A DNA stretch of 64,000 nt from Dacryopinax spathularia (taxonomy: Eukaryota > Basidiomycota > Dacrymycetes > Dacrymycetales > Dacrymycetaceae), in the NCBI GenBank assembly GCA_037974965.1, contig JBBPFI010000006.1, positions 1,116,001 to 1,180,000 on the forward strand, given 5' to 3'. Positions 27,124 to 40,236 of this stretch are shown here, one piece after another. Position numbers and translations under genes: made by a program. Under the pieces are notes generated by a model. It had not been told where the DNA came from, ran no database searches, and saw only the letters and a program-made list of their open reading frames with translations. Numbering within the stretch: position 1 is the stretch's first letter; each line of letters starts with the position of its first letter.

Positions 27124-28058
27124 GGTAATTCTTGATGAAAGGGTGTCGACCGAACTGAGCGGGGAAGACGGCGAGATTTGGATGAGCGCTGAGTAAGTCG
27201 GACGGTTGGAGAACGTTTCTCGTGCGGCGGGCCGGGCGGCGTGCGAGGCGGTGGAGAAGGCTGTCAAAGTGGGGTAATGTAACCAGGGAATCGGACGGGA
27301 TCGCCGTTGTACGATTTGAGCCCCTCAACCGTCGACGTCAAAGAGGGCGCAGTTGTCGGGTTCAAGCAAGTTCAAGTAAGTAGTTACTAAACAAGAAATG
27401 AAGAACGAACAGATGAGTCGGTGTGCAGGATGCAGATGGGGGAGCGGGGGTCGATGCCGTTACCCGCACGTCAATGGCATCCGCGGTCCCACGGCATCGT
27501 CGGCTATTGCTGCCATTCAGTTGAAACACGTTACGACATCGCTGTCTTTACCCAAGCTTCCGTCAAATCATTCATCCGTCTTCGCAGTGTCGGACAGCAC
27601 ACCCAGAAAACACTCTAATACCCCTTTAACCCTACTGTCGGAATACTGATTTACGGGAATTCCGAGGTAATGTATAACAAGGCAATACACCCAGTGATGC
27701 TTCTGTCCTCTGGATCGAACCACAATGCCGGAAACTGGTACCTTGAATTTTACCCCACTAAACCATGTTTATGATCCTCAGACTTGTCAACGTAATTTCA
27801 ATTGTCATTATGACCAACATGCCCGCTACGCGCCCGAGACCTGAGCGAATGATCCGAAACGTCATGTCCACAGACAGCAGCGGCCGCTTTCACGGCGGCC
27901 GGTCGCCCACAACGGTCGAACAAAATGCAATTTCTAAATTTCGGAAGCTGAAAATAGAGTAATATGCACAAGCTAAATGTCCGTCTCCAACGTTCACGAC
28001 CACCACCCATTGCATGCGGTGCGCACGCGATGATCGGTTGTTACGTACATCGCCCCGC
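27124..28058. other. Intergenic with tRNA-like patch
   Basis: This lies between SDHAF4 and cytochrome c peroxidase, both on the minus strand. It includes the SDHAF4 leader and an AT-richer section around 27600-27960. The only structured signal seen is the tRNA-like A/B box pair listed separately. Confidence 0.4.
27700..27772 (-). other. Degenerate tRNA-like sequence (pol III A and B box)
   Basis: Read on the minus strand, TGGTTTAGTGG (27755-27765) fits the A box and GGTTCGATCC (27712-27721) fits the B box, 33 bases apart as in a tRNA. The stretch GTAAAATTC and a TTTCC word in the anticodon region recall tRNA-Gly(UCC). The acceptor and T stems do not pair, so this is more likely a decayed tRNA or a short SINE remnant than a working tRNA. 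Confidence 0.35.
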
Positions 28059-29519
<1,461 letters not shown>

Positions 29520-30025
29520 CACCGCGGCTGAGTAGAGAAGAGAGGAAGGACGACGAGAAGGGGGGATGAACAGAAACGGCGGGGGTCAATAGAGCGTATG
29601 GGACCTTACTGCCAGCACGGGGCACACGGGGGCCCAGCCAATAAGTCAGCTGGCTGAAATAGCACCCGGTCCTCCCCCCTCGTTGCTTCCGAACGAACCA
29701 ACCGCACTCTTTCCTTTAGTGGAGGCCCTTCCCATAGGGTCAACGGGAAATCCGTTCCACCGCGGAGTTAACAATCTCACAACTCGGGCTATCTTGCCAC
29801 CCGCTCTCCGCAAGTTCTAGAACAAATCCGGTCCTGAATTACCAGCTGTTGGTACAAAAAGAGTGTAATGACATGGGAGTATGGGCTGTGGGCTAGGTGA
29901 TATACAGCATGTATGCACGTCATGCAGGGAGATGAAGACCGCAGATACGCGAGCATGAGCGCCAGGACGAGTAATCGCGAGGTACTCGAAAAGTAAGAAG
30001 ATGGTCTGGGGAAGTCGACGGGATG
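29520..30025. other. Intergenic, promoter of cytochrome c peroxidase
   Basis: About 500 bases with the cytochrome c peroxidase leader on the left and the trailer of the TFIIA gene on the right. No gene is supported. Confidence 0.5.
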
Positions 30026-31030
30026 TTACCAGTCGAACTCGCTGTGCAAAATATGAGGTTATGGTGCAATAACGGGATCGAGTCGCGCATACCCTGTGCA
30101 CTTGGAAAAGAGGTAATCTTTCCCGTTGATGTGCATAATGCCATCCTTAAGGACACACTTCCACTTGTTCTTCACGCGTTGGACCTGAGACGCGCGGGTG
30201 AACGAATAGGCCTGCCAAGGAAATCTATCCGCAACATACCTTATCCCACGTGCAAAGTACACTATCCCTACCGGCCTCTTCTCCTTCCTCCTCTTCGCCT
30301 AGCTCCTCGTCGTCAGAGTCGTCGAGGTCAGAGCCGATCTCCTCATCATTGGTAGGCAACGGCTTCGCCTTTGGCGGTTTGGCCGGTTTTGAAGCCGGCT
30401 TCTGCGGCGTTGGATGATGTGTAGCAGTCTCATCCGAATCCGACTCCTCCGAATGAGATCTTTGTTGTCCATTGGCGGTGACCTTGCATCCGCGCGTCAG
30501 CACCCTCTAGATTATACAGGAAAGGATGCTTACAGCACCGTTCCCGTTTGGCACCGCAGCATAGGCTGGGTGGGCGGGAACACCAGGCTGCGGTGGTCGA
30601 CCTGGTATGCTAGATGGCCCGGCATATCCGTTCGCAGCAGGCCCGTACAGTGCATAATGGTCCACCGGTTCTGTCTTGATGTAACCCGGAGGAGGCGGTG
30701 GCGGAAGTGGGGGAAGACGGTGCGGCGGCGACGGTGGTGCGGGCTCGAACTGAGCAACTCGTGATGCGACAACCTTCATTTCCCATCGCTACAAGCCAGA
30801 CAGGCAATGGATCAGAACTTGCTTGAGAAGCTTTGACAATCAAAAGATCAGCATACGTTCTGCAGTTCTTGGATGACATCGTGTTCCACTCCTGCATCCT
30901 CGAAGTCCGCCTTGATACCGGCGATCACCTCATCAATAATGTTACGGTATGTTGCGGGCTGGTCAAAAGGCTATGACATCTGGTTCATAGAGCACGTATA
31001 CACCGTGCTCACCACAATCCTATTGGACAT
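30026..31030 (-). CDS. TOA1: Transcription initiation factor IIA large subunit (TOA1)
   Basis: A multi-exon gene. The first exon is very short (MSNRIV, donor GTGAGC), followed by YRNIIDEVIAGIKADFEDAG and VEHDVIQELQN, the N-terminal helical domain of TFIIA alpha. A Pro-rich linker follows with GYIKTEPVDHYALYG. Next comes an acidic block (DEEIGSDLDDSDDEELGEEE), then the C-terminal beta-barrel: LCTWDKV, QRVKNKWKCVLKDGIMHING, KDYLFSKCTG, and the terminal EFDW in a small last exon. This alpha-linker-acidic-beta layout is that of yeast Toa1. It helps TBP bind TATA DNA in the nucleus. Divergent from the PWWP gene. Confidence 0.92.
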
Positions 31031-31377
31031 TTTGCCACAAACCGACCGTGGGCCTGGCGGGGAGGTGGTCGAGGGGTGCTGACCAAGGGGGCTTTTATAC
31101 GAGGGAGGGAAGGGGAGAGAGATGAGCTGTGTGGCTGTGTTTCTGTTTCGAAATTGCCCCCGAGGTCCGTGCGGGGTACCGAGTTGCGTTAGGGCCGGTC
31201 AACCGGCGGTGGACGGTGAGCAACGGGGCGTGGCTTCTGAAGAGTGGCGGACTGCCTTTGATCCCGTGCTCGATTTCGCATCTCTCACGACTCTGTTGTA
31301 CACAATCGACAACCGGCTGCCACTCGCCCGCCTCCCTTGCTCCTTCCAGCCGTCCTCAACCTCTCCTTCTGCCCATC
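31031..31377. promoter_or_regulatory. Divergent promoter between TOA1 and PWWP genes
   Basis: About 350 bases between opposed start codons. A GGGAGGGAAGGGGAG purine run lies near 31101-31118. Confidence 0.4.
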
Positions 31378-32950
31378 ATGTCTAAGGATAAGAAGGGCTC
31401 CTCTAAGGTACCGGGAGAGTCTGTCAAGTACAATGAAGGCGATATCGTGCTCGGAAAGATCAAGGGTTACCCGGCGTGGCCAGGCAAGGTGCGCGTCTTC
31501 AGCTCTACGCGCTACCCAGGGACGCGTTTCTCATGCATATATATGCTGCAATTCAGATCCTAAGCCATGATGAAGCTCCTCCTGCCGTGAAGAGGGAGTT
31601 GCCGCAGGCTAAGAAGTCCACATATTATCTCGTGCGCTTCTATCCTACTGGTGAATTGTACGCGCCCTCTTTTTGTACTCGTTGATCCTTCTCACTGACG
31701 GTTTCTAAGCGCATGGCTGTTCCCCAAGGATCTGTCCAAACTTCAAAAGCACGAGATCGAGGCTTTCATCAACGAGCCACATCGCAAGAAATCCGAGTTG
31801 ATGGAAGGCTACAGGATCGCTCTCGATCCTACGGAATGGGAGGAGAATTATCACAAGAGAGTTGCAGAGGAGCTTGAACAAGAGGCTGCTGTCCAGGAGG
31901 ACCAGCTTGATGAAGATGAAGATGAGGAGGAAGCAGATGAGCCTCCTGCGGGCAGCAAGAAGCGCAAGCGCGAGTCTGCACCGGCTGATAAGAAGTCGAA
32001 GAAGGCTAAGCTAGAGCAACTGACTAAGAAGAAGAGGAAGAGCAATGTGTGTTGTTTCGTATCGGATTGATTGTGGTGACTGATTGTGGTGACAGGCGAA
32101 GAAATCTGCTGATACTGTGGAGTCCGAAGATGACGGTGCTGCGGACGAGTCAAAGGTGGAGACGTCCCACGCGGCAGCTGAGAAGGCGTCGAAGCCTGCG
32201 AAGCCTGCCAAGGCGGCTGATGGGGACGACGAGGGTGAAGACAGTATGTGCTGTCGTCGTTCTTGCACACCACCATCATGTTCATCACTTTTCTAAATGT
32301 AGATGCTCTCCTCAACGATCCCGAGGCCATGAAGGTCAAGGACTGGAGACACAAGCTGCAAAAAGCCTTCCTAGGCAAGACCGGACCGAACGCTGCTGTG
32401 AGTTTGCCTCCGAGGTCGCGCCAACACGCGCGATGTTGACCCCGTGCCAGGACATGCCGAGCGCCGACCAACAGCTGAAGGCCGTGGAGGAGTACCAGGG
32501 GTACACCATTGAGTACCTGCAGGTATGTGTATGGATGCTCAGCATGTGTACGTGTGTTCATGTATTCTGCAGTTCTCGAAGATTGGCAAGGTGATGCGCA
32601 AGATTGCTGGTTTGCCTGAGGTGCCCAGGGACGACGAGTTCCATTTCAGGGAGCGTGCGGCAGCGCTCGTCACGCGCTGGCAGGATCAGCTGTCTGGATC
32701 TGGACCCAAGACGAACGGTACTGGGGAGTCTGGCGACCATACGGACCCGCCTGCGAAAAGCGAGGATGTCGAGATGAAGGACGAAGCTCCCGCCGTGAAC
32801 GGAGATTCCGCCGAAGCCAAGGATGAACCTATGAAGGATGAGCCTGCGGCGCCTGCCGAGTCTGCTGAAGCGGCCGAATCTGCTGAACCTGCTGAGTCTT
32901 CTGAGCCAGCTGCTCCAGCTGCTGCCGAGGCAGAGCCGGTAGCTGCATAA
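31378..32950 (+). CDS. PWWP-domain chromatin reader
   Basis: Seven exons (31378-31488, 31557-31657, 31710-32046, 32096-32243, 32303-32397, 32451-32522, 32573-32950) give 413 residues. The N-terminal PWWP domain reads YNEGDIVLGKIKGYPAWPGK, then YLVRFYPTGEFAWLFPKD; the signature appears here as PAWP. Such domains bind methylated histone H3 tails and DNA. A highly charged middle follows with nuclear-localisation-like runs (KKRKRE, KKKRKS). A compact helical region comes next (WRHKLQKAFLG, QQLKAVEEYQGYTIEYLQFS, KIGKVMRKIAGLPEVP), which resembles a TFIIS-N/LEDGF-type interaction domain. The tail is a repetitive Ala/Glu/Pro low-complexity segment. Related to HDGF/Ioc4-type readers; the exact partner is unknown. 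Confidence 0.88.
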
Positions 32951-33498
32951 CTGCTATGCTGAAATACTCGCTCTCCGCGAGCCGGACATCTACGAAATAA
33001 ACAGTTTCTCACTCTGGGACCGGATGAAAGACGGCGGCATTTCCATCTGTACATGGAAACCCGCTGGTCTTCCACTCTCCTCTCTCTCTCGTTTCCCCTT
33101 CTCCCTGCCCTGTCCTTTCATGTGAGTGCAACCATGCGGCGGGTTGGTTTTGTACATATTTGATGTTGGCCCGTCTGCCTGTTCTACAATGTGAAGGGTA
33201 ATTGATAGTGTATGTTCCACCTGTAATGAGCCCGTTATACACGAACAGTGGCCAAGCTGGTGCAACAACTCGAACCAAGTATCTGTCATTCAATATCAAG
33301 ACTCGTAAGCGTTGTGTGGATGAGAGAGTCATCAACGGAGTGGTCAGGGATGACGCCGCGAATTCTGGGCGCATCCAAAAGTGGGTTAGGGACGCGTCGC
33401 CTTTTTCGCGCATCCAACCACATTTCGGTCCAGTTCCCAACTCTCCCCTCCTCCTCCTTCCATACCCTCTCTACCATCCCAAGCTCCTTCAAAACACG
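32951..33498. other. Intergenic between PWWP and UCH37 genes
   Basis: About 550 bases holding the PWWP trailer and the UCH37 promoter. A CT-rich leader precedes 33499. No gene is seen. Confidence 0.5.
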
Positions 33499-34662
33499 AT
33501 GTCCGACGAATCCGGCTGGTCGCTGACCGAGTCCGACCCCGCAGTATTCACCGCCCTCCTCCACTCGCTCGGCTGCACCTCCCTAATAGTCGACGACCTC
33601 TGGACACTCGACGACCCCGCTCTCCTCAGCTCTCTCCAGCCCATACACGCCCTCATCTTCCTGTTCAAATGGCTCGGCCCCTCCGAGTCCGACCCCGCCG
33701 ACTCCAACTCCTCCTCGGACACACTCCCCTCTGGCGGGCGATACGACCCCGACTTCCCGGGCTTCTTCGCCCAGCAAGTCGTCAATAACGCCTGCGCCAC
33801 TATAGCGGTCCTCAATGGCGTATTTAACATCCCCACCCCTATACCCATGGGCCCCGACCTCGCCCAGCTCAGAGAGTTTTCGCAGGGCATGGACCCGCTT
33901 ATGTCAGGGTATAGCATAACCAACTCGCCCGCTGTCCGGAGCGCACACAATGCGCTGAGCACCACGGCCAATTCACCGTTCAGCATCGACCCGAGTCTGT
34001 ACGACAAAGACGAGAAGGAAGACGCGTTCCATTTTGTCGTTTACGTACCCGTCGCGGGGCAGGTGTATGAGCTCGACGGCCTGCGTCAAGCACCGGTCGC
34101 ACATGGGGGGTGGAACGAGCAAAGCGGAGAAAGCTGGCTGGACGTAGCGCGCAAGACAATACAGGCGAGGATAGGCAGTTATCCGCCTGGGAGTCTGCAC
34201 TTCTCGTTGTTGGCGGTGAGGACGGATAATCTGCCGGAGATGGAGCGGGAGCTGGAGAAGGCGAGGGAGAGGGGGGATGAGGCGGTTGTGGGGGAATTGG
34301 GGGGGAGGGTGTATGCTGAGAGGGCGAAGAGGCAGCAGTGGGAGGTGTGTCTGTCTTCATTCTTCCTTCTTGCTCTTCCTTCTACCTCTTCATTCTACCT
34401 TCATTTCTTCTCTACCTGTCCCTCCACCGTCCGACTCTACCTTCTGCCTCTGCCTTCTTGTTTCGCTGCTGTTGGGAAGTTACTAACGCCGAAACAGTTC
34501 GAAAACTCCCTGCGAAAACACAACCACATCGGCCTAATCCACTCCATCCTGCTCGGACTCGCCCAAGCAGGGGGGCTAGACCCCGCAATAGAAAAGGCAA
34601 AACAAAAATACGCCGAGAGGCGGGAAAGAGCAGCTAAGAGCGGTGAGGGGATGGAGGAGTAA
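33499..34662 (+). CDS. Ubiquitin C-terminal hydrolase UCH37/UCHL5
   Basis: Two exons (33499-34344 and 34498-34662) give 336 residues. This is a peptidase C12 deubiquitinase. The N-terminus WSLTESDPAVFTALLHSLGC starts the UCH domain. The oxyanion Gln lies in PGFFAQQVV, the nucleophile Cys in NNACATIAVLN, the catalytic His in DAFHFVVYVP and the Asp in YELDGLRQAPV. The C-terminal ULD-like extension HNHIGLIHSILLGLAQAGGL and the KAKQKYAERRE tail are diagnostic of UCH37, which trims chains at the proteasome through Rpn13 and, in animals, acts in INO80. The 153-base intron is a multiple of three and lacks in-frame stops, so retention would insert 51 residues just before the extension. Confidence 0.92.
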   Translation: MSDESGWSLTESDPAVFTALLHSLGCTSLIVDDLWTLDDPALLSSLQPIHALIFLFKWLGPSESDPADSNSSSDTLPSGGRYDPDFPGFFAQQVVNNACATIAVLNGVFNIPTPIPMGPDLAQLREFSQGMDPLMSGYSITNSPAVRSAHNALSTTANSPFSIDPSLYDKDEKEDAFHFVVYVPVAGQVYELDGLRQAPVAHGGWNEQSGESWLDVARKTIQARIGSYPPGSLHFSLLAVRTDNLPEMERELEKARERGDEAVVGELGGRVYAERAKRQQWEVCLSSFFLLALPSTSSFYLHFFSTCPSTVRLYLLPLPSCFAAVGKLLTPKQFENSLRKHNHIGLIHSILLGLAQAGGLDPAIEKAKQKYAERRERAAKSGEGMEE

Positions 34663-34852
34663 GGCGCTGCTTTCCTCCTCGTTTGACTGGGAAGTGCGAG
34701 AGAAGGTATGGAGAGATGATGTGGGGAGAAGATACAGGATTCGATGTATCGATACATTTCACGGTAACTATGATCTACATAATGTCCCCACCCCTGCATC
34801 ACCCTCCCAACTTCCAGTTACAATACATCCCAGCAGTCCACCACCCTCACAC

Positions 34853-36087
34853 TCAAGCCGGCGCGGAAGAAGAAGAAGAAGCAGCAGAAGGCTCAGCATG
34901 CTCCACATCCTTCTCAACTCCCTCACCACTAAACGCCCTCCCAACCTGGCCACACGCCTCCTCATAAAGCCTATCAATCCCCCTATCCCTCCAGACCGGA
35001 TTAGGCCCCTTATCAAACCCATGTCCCACCCCTTTGATCAAATGATAGTGTACCCTCTTCCCCACTTCTTCCTCCAGGCGGTGGGCGAACGCGCGCCCTT
35101 CGGCAAGGAGCTCGTCCCATTCGCACGTGAGGATTATTATGTCCTCCGGCAACCCCTCCCGGAGGAGTTGGGTAGGGGCGACCCCGGGCGAGAGGTACGG
35201 GCTGTCCAGCGAGAAGTTGGCGGAGGGGTAGAGATAGGAAGCGTCAAACAAATCCGTAAAGAACTTCGGCAGCTCCTTTTCCGGCCTCGTATTCGTCTTC
35301 CTCCGCTCTGAGCGCGGGCGGGTAAAGTCCGTACTGGGGTACCAAGCGCATATAGCCACCACTCTCGGCTCGGCCGCCGGAGGCTCGGGCGCGTTGGAGC
35401 CCGTCGCACGGGGGTTGGAGCGACGCTTGAGGAGCTCGGAGTGGAGCCGGAGAGGGACGGAGAATGCCATATTCCCCCCCGCGGAGAAGCCCGACACGCA
35501 GATCCGTTGTGCGTCTATCCCCAGCTCGGAAGCGTGCTGCGCCAGCCAGAGGAGGGCGTCGACGCCGTCTTCTACCCCTGTGGGGAACGGGTATTCGGGC
35601 GCGCAGCGGTATTCCACTGCTACTGCTATTGCTCCTAGCTGGGAAGTGACGGCGCGACACCAGCGGACGTCGTCCGTCGCTCTTCCAATAGTGAACCCAC
35701 CACCATGAAACACAGTCACCACCGGCATCCTCTCCCCGCTCTCTTTCTTCTCCCTATACCCCTCAGGGACGTAGAAATAGAGTGTGATTTCCCCAGCGGT
35801 GGGGGAGACGGTCACGGGGAGCTTGCGCTTGAAGTCTGGCCCGCGGACCCAGGGAGGAGCGAGTTTATGGAGGTGCATGCCGATGTCCATTAGGTGACGC
35901 CAGGTTTCTGCTTGGAGGTGGAGTTGGAGACGGGATTTGCCGGAGGGGGTGGCGCCGACGGGCTGCACACAAATGGGTTAACATTGGGCAAGAAGGGTAG
36001 CATGGGTAGAGGATGGGGACGTACGAGGGGAGGGAGGACGGCGGCGGCGTGTTGAAGTTTGGGAGGATCGACTTTCGGGTCGGCCAT
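34853..36087 (-). CDS. HSL-type alpha/beta hydrolase (esterase/lipase)
   Basis: Two exons (36025-36087 and 34853-35962) give 390 residues. The hormone-sensitive-lipase family marks are present: VVTVFHGGGFTIGRATDDVR with the HGGG oxyanion loop, RICVSGFSAGGNMAFSVPLR with the nucleophile Ser in GFSAGG, the acid Asp in LTCEWDELLAEGRAFAH, and His in IKGVGHGFDKGPNP. No signal peptide is seen, so it is probably cytosolic or lipid-droplet associated. The tail is Ala/Ser-rich. Substrates are likely small acyl or aryl esters (family inference). The stop lies 190 bases from that of UCH37 in convergent arrangement. Confidence 0.9.
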
Positions 36088-37069
36088 GTTTAGTTACTTG
36101 GTGCAGTTGGAACTCGAAAAGCAGGTGACGAGGAGATTCCTTTTGATTTCTCAAGAGCAGTCTACGATGGATGGTAGCAGTCCAGAATTAATGTGCACGA
36201 TAGTAGTCGACAGCAGCGAAGAGTTCAGCAGCTGGTAGGACAGCAGACGCAACAGAGGCAGATGGTTGTTCAAGTCAAGCGAGTCCGATCCTCAAGCCCT
36301 CTGTGCCCAGCATTTTCAGCATTCTCCCAACCCCACACCCATCAGCGGAGCACCACATCCATCACCCATCACATCCAACCAACCAACCACCTTCGCTCGA
36401 CTCCCAGGCGCATGCATCTCACCCAAAACAAGTTGGACCTCCCTTGACAGCGCTCGGCTCCCGGCCAAACGGAGATCATTGACGTCAACCGCGTCACTCA
36501 GAAGCCTATTTGCACAGCCACATTACCCAATCGTGCGGGGTCCTCCTTGGGCTGGACCGTAATCCTCGCCTTTCTCGTCCTTCTTACGACCAAAAGCGGC
36601 TCGCATGTGGCCGGTGTGGACTTCTGGAACACCTGGGAGAAAGAGGCAGAGGTGGGGCTTGTCATCACCTCGCCTACTCCTCTCCGGTTGGACTCGCAGG
36701 CTGCGGGCTGGAGGCGGGCTCCTGTCCAGCATGACATGCGGGGGTGATGACGATGCTGCCTGCCTGTGTGTGGACATCGGGGGGCTTTCGCTTTCCTACA
36801 AATCACTGCCCGATGCAATCAGAGTGAAAAGAATGGATGAACGCTTCGTTGGGCTTGGCGGCTGAGTGCAGTACTTCCAGAAATACCTCATCGCACACTG
36901 CTCGCCTGCTCATCAGCTAGCCGATATCTATCCAGCACTCTCACTCTCCATCTCCATCGCTCCGCGCTCTCCATCCTCCTCCCCCGGCAATCTCGTCTCC
37001 ACTGACCGCTGAGACCCTCCCCTGGTGCCGAACGACGACAGCTCTCAGCCTACGAACTGCACGAGCGCG
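36088..37069. other. Intergenic, divergent promoters of esterase and ATP-grasp genes
   Basis: About 1 kb with no supported gene. CAG-rich short patches lie at 36200-36260. The stretch 36290-36450 is CA/CT-rich. Confidence 0.45.
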
Positions 37070-39163
37070 ATGTGCATCAGCCGCCGGTCGCGCAAGCCCC
37101 GCGGCGGGAACGGGAAGCCCAGTAATGCTAATGCGCTCAACATTCTGCTCACGAACGGTCGGTTCCCCGTGACGCTCGACCTTGCCCGTCAGCTCAAGCG
37201 TGCGGGGCATGTCGTATTCTGCGTCGACCCGATGGTGAGTCCGTCCTCCTCCGCTTTCCCTGCGTCCTTCCCCCGCGGAGCCGCTTCCCGGATGTGGATG
37301 TGGGATGCGGGATGTGGGACGTGATAAGGATGTGGATGAGGATGCTGACGGCGAAGAACAGCATAATCACGTCTGCAAGTTCTCGAACGCAGTCAAGAAA
37401 TCCTTCGAAGTCCCCGCGCCACACGAGAACCCCACGGGCTACCTCCACTCCGTCAGCAGCGCCGTCCAGCGGTGCTCGATCGACCTCATCATCCCGCTAC
37501 ACGAAGAGATATTCTACCTCGCCGAGTGCGACGACCCACTCATCAAAGACCGTCTCTTCGCCCCGCCTTTTGAGGTGCTTTTGCGCTTGCATAATAAATG
37601 GGAGTTTGGCCGGCTGTGCGAGTCGGTGGGGCTCGACGTACCCCGTGCGACGCTCTGCCGCTCCCTCGCCGACGTCCACTCCCTCACGCTCGACCGCGAC
37701 CTCGCCCTCAAACCAGTGTACGGCCGAGCCTCCAGCAAAGTATACCACCTCAAGCCCGGCGAGCCCATACCGGAGGATGTGGGCGTGAGCGAGGAAAACC
37801 AGTATGTTGCCCAGGAGTGGCTGGACGGGCAGAGGTATTGCTCGTATTCGGTTGTTGTGAGGGGGAAGACGCAGGCGTTTGGACTGTATCCGGTGAAGGA
37901 TACGATTGATGGGAGTAGTTGTGTGTATTTTGAGAGTGTGGAACATGAGGGGTGCGTCCCCTTCCTTTCCGCGCTCTTCTTCTCCTTCTCCTCCTCCTCT
38001 CTATGTTCTTCTCTCCTGCTGCTTTCCCTCTTTTGCGCTGTCCCTGGTGAGAAGGGCGGAGGCTGACCCTTCTGCAGGATCAGGGCATATACGGAGAAAC
38101 TCATCTCCGCCCTCGGACCCATCAACGCCCAACTAGCGTTCGACTTCATCGACGTCCCCGCCCGTCCCCCCACCCCCACTTCCCCCGGCAGCCCAAGGAG
38201 GCTAGTAGCGATCGAATGCAACCCGCGCGCCACATCCGGTATCCACCTGTTCAGCAGCACCACTCGCCTCGCCCAGGCGTTCACGGCTGCCGATGAGATC
38301 CCGAGGACGGCCAAGCCGGGCGCGAGACGGCAGGTGGCGCCGGGGATGTTGATGTGGAAGAGGGGGCATGGGGTGAGGACGTTTTTGAAGCATGAGAAGA
38401 GGTTGATGACTACGAAGGATGTTATGTTTTCGGGGAGTGATGTGCGTCCCATTCTTCCCTTCCTCTGCTCTTCTCCTTCTTCCTCCGTTCTTTCCTTCTC
38501 GTCTCTCCCTTTCCTCCTACTGTCACTTCCTTGACCTCTTCCTGCTCTATCCGCTCCCCTTCCCTCCGCTTCCCTCTTCCCTTTCCTTCTCGTCCGCCCT
38601 TCGACCCCTTTCCTGGACAAGCAGACCAGATACTAACATGCGTGCAATAGCTCCTCCCATCCCTAATGCAGCCCTTCCTCCTCTGGTCATACTACGAGAT
38701 CTGCCGCGAGAAGAAGATGCGTTTAGCAGATATGTTCCAGTGGGACCTGACCTGGGAACCCGAGGGGGAACACTTAAGGCGGGTGCAGGCGTTGTTGGAG
38801 AGGGACTCGACTATCGGGGCGGGGCAACAGGAGCGGCAGCAGAAGGAGGAGAAGGAGGGCGACTCAGCTAGCCGTACGCCTGCTGGAGGGCAGGGGAATG
38901 GCGGTTTTGCTCTGAATGGGGCAGCGCAAGGAGCGGTGCATAGCCTGAATACGGGATGTACGGAGGACTCTGATGCGAGGGGCGCGGATGCCGCCCGGGC
39001 GACGGATACGGTCAGGGCGAACGACGACGCGAAACTGAACGGCACTGCGAAGAAGAAGGATGTTCAGCTTAATGGGGCAGGAGGAGGGGCGGAGGGGATG
39101 AAGATGGATAACCAGGCTGAGGGGCGAAAGAGGGCTTTGCCCGTTGTTGAAGGCGCCGCCTAG
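37070..39163 (+). CDS. ATP-grasp superfamily protein of unknown substrate
   Basis: Four exons (37070-37234, 37362-37951, 38078-38441, 38651-39163) give 543 residues. The N-terminal fold opens with NILLTNGRFPVTLDLARQLK and RAGHVVFCVDPM, a Rossmann-like pre-ATP-grasp domain. An ATP-grasp region follows: IPLHEEIFYLAECDD, LHNKWEFGRLCESVGLDVP, LALKPVYGRASSKVY with the ATP-binding Lys, NQYVAQEWLDGQRYCSY, and AFDFIDVP with VAIECNPRATSGIHLFSS, the metal-binding Glu and Asn. The arrangement resembles carbamoyl-phosphate synthase or biotin-carboxylase-like ligases. The C-terminal 170 residues are a helical piece followed by an Asn/Gly/Lys-rich tail. No neighbour suggests a pathway. Confidence 0.75.
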
Positions 39164-40236
39164 CCCGCCCTTGCCCGCCCGATTATGTCCGCCAAACTCG
39201 ACCTCCCTCTCTTTCTTTTCGAAACTAAAGCACATTATACCCCGCCGCCTCCAGTACAGTATATGCACAACGTCCCCCTGCTCTTCTACCCATCCCCTTT
39301 TCGACCTCGACCCTGCTGGTTCGATTATGCTCTTCCCTCTACTTATACTTCTTTCTGGGCTTGATGTAATGAACGAAATAATGAATTATGCTAATACCTA
39401 ATCCTTACACCAAGGACCGTATCACGCTGGACGTCGGCTGGCGACGACCCTCGTGAGACTTCTACCCTTGCCAGCAAGCACCTCTTCTCTTGATCATTCA
39501 TTTGCAACACGATACTCCACGCAGGCAACATCGCACGAACAAGTCTCCTGCCTGCAGGAAAGTACTAGTTCGCGGTGAAAGAGAGGGCGTTTCAGCCTAA
39601 ATGCAAATTTCCGGAGATGCGAGGTTGTCGGAAGATCCATAATTAGAGCGGAGGAGCCGAAAATAGCCCGGCTCTGACGTGAGTGAAAGCGCGAATTGAT
39701 GGGAAGAACGAAGTCGGTGGTATGACGCGTTGTCCACCTCCTCAGTACATGATCATGAAGCAACGCTTCCTACGTGCTGGAAGAGCAGCTCGAAATAGTC
39801 GACCCAACCTTTATACATGCGTACGTGGCTGCCCTGCGGCTGGTGCACGAAGACATGGCGTGAGTATGTATTGAGGATTTCCGAAGTGACGGATCTGCCG
39901 AATTACCTCGGCAGGAGAAGGAAAGCAAAGCGGTGTGCCGAGATGGACGGGCGAAACGGGCCAAGTATTTTTGGCGCCTCGTACGGTGGTGCGGTGCATC
40001 GCCCCTTCCACGCCATAACACAATACACGCGCACTCCCACTCCTGCGACTGCTCCATCACTTTCCCTCTTCTCTCCTCCTCCAACAAGGCATCGCAGCGT
40101 CACTCTCTTTCTTACTTTTCTTATCTCTCTCTTTCCTCTACTTCGACTAGGGCATAGTCCCATCTTTCTCTCGTGAGACTACCTGAGCCGGCCCTGAGCA
40201 CCCGCTGAAAGCCAAACCGTACACACCGCCAAAACG
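39164..40236. other. Intergenic
   Basis: About 1 kb between the ATP-grasp and heparinase-like genes. The last 200 bases are CT-rich on the plus strand. No gene is supported. Confidence 0.5.

Noticed and set aside
33202-33498. In-frame extension upstream of UCH37
   Set aside because: The extra N-terminus lacks any UCH feature, while MSDESGWSLTES matches the usual beginning of the domain. The extension is leader sequence.
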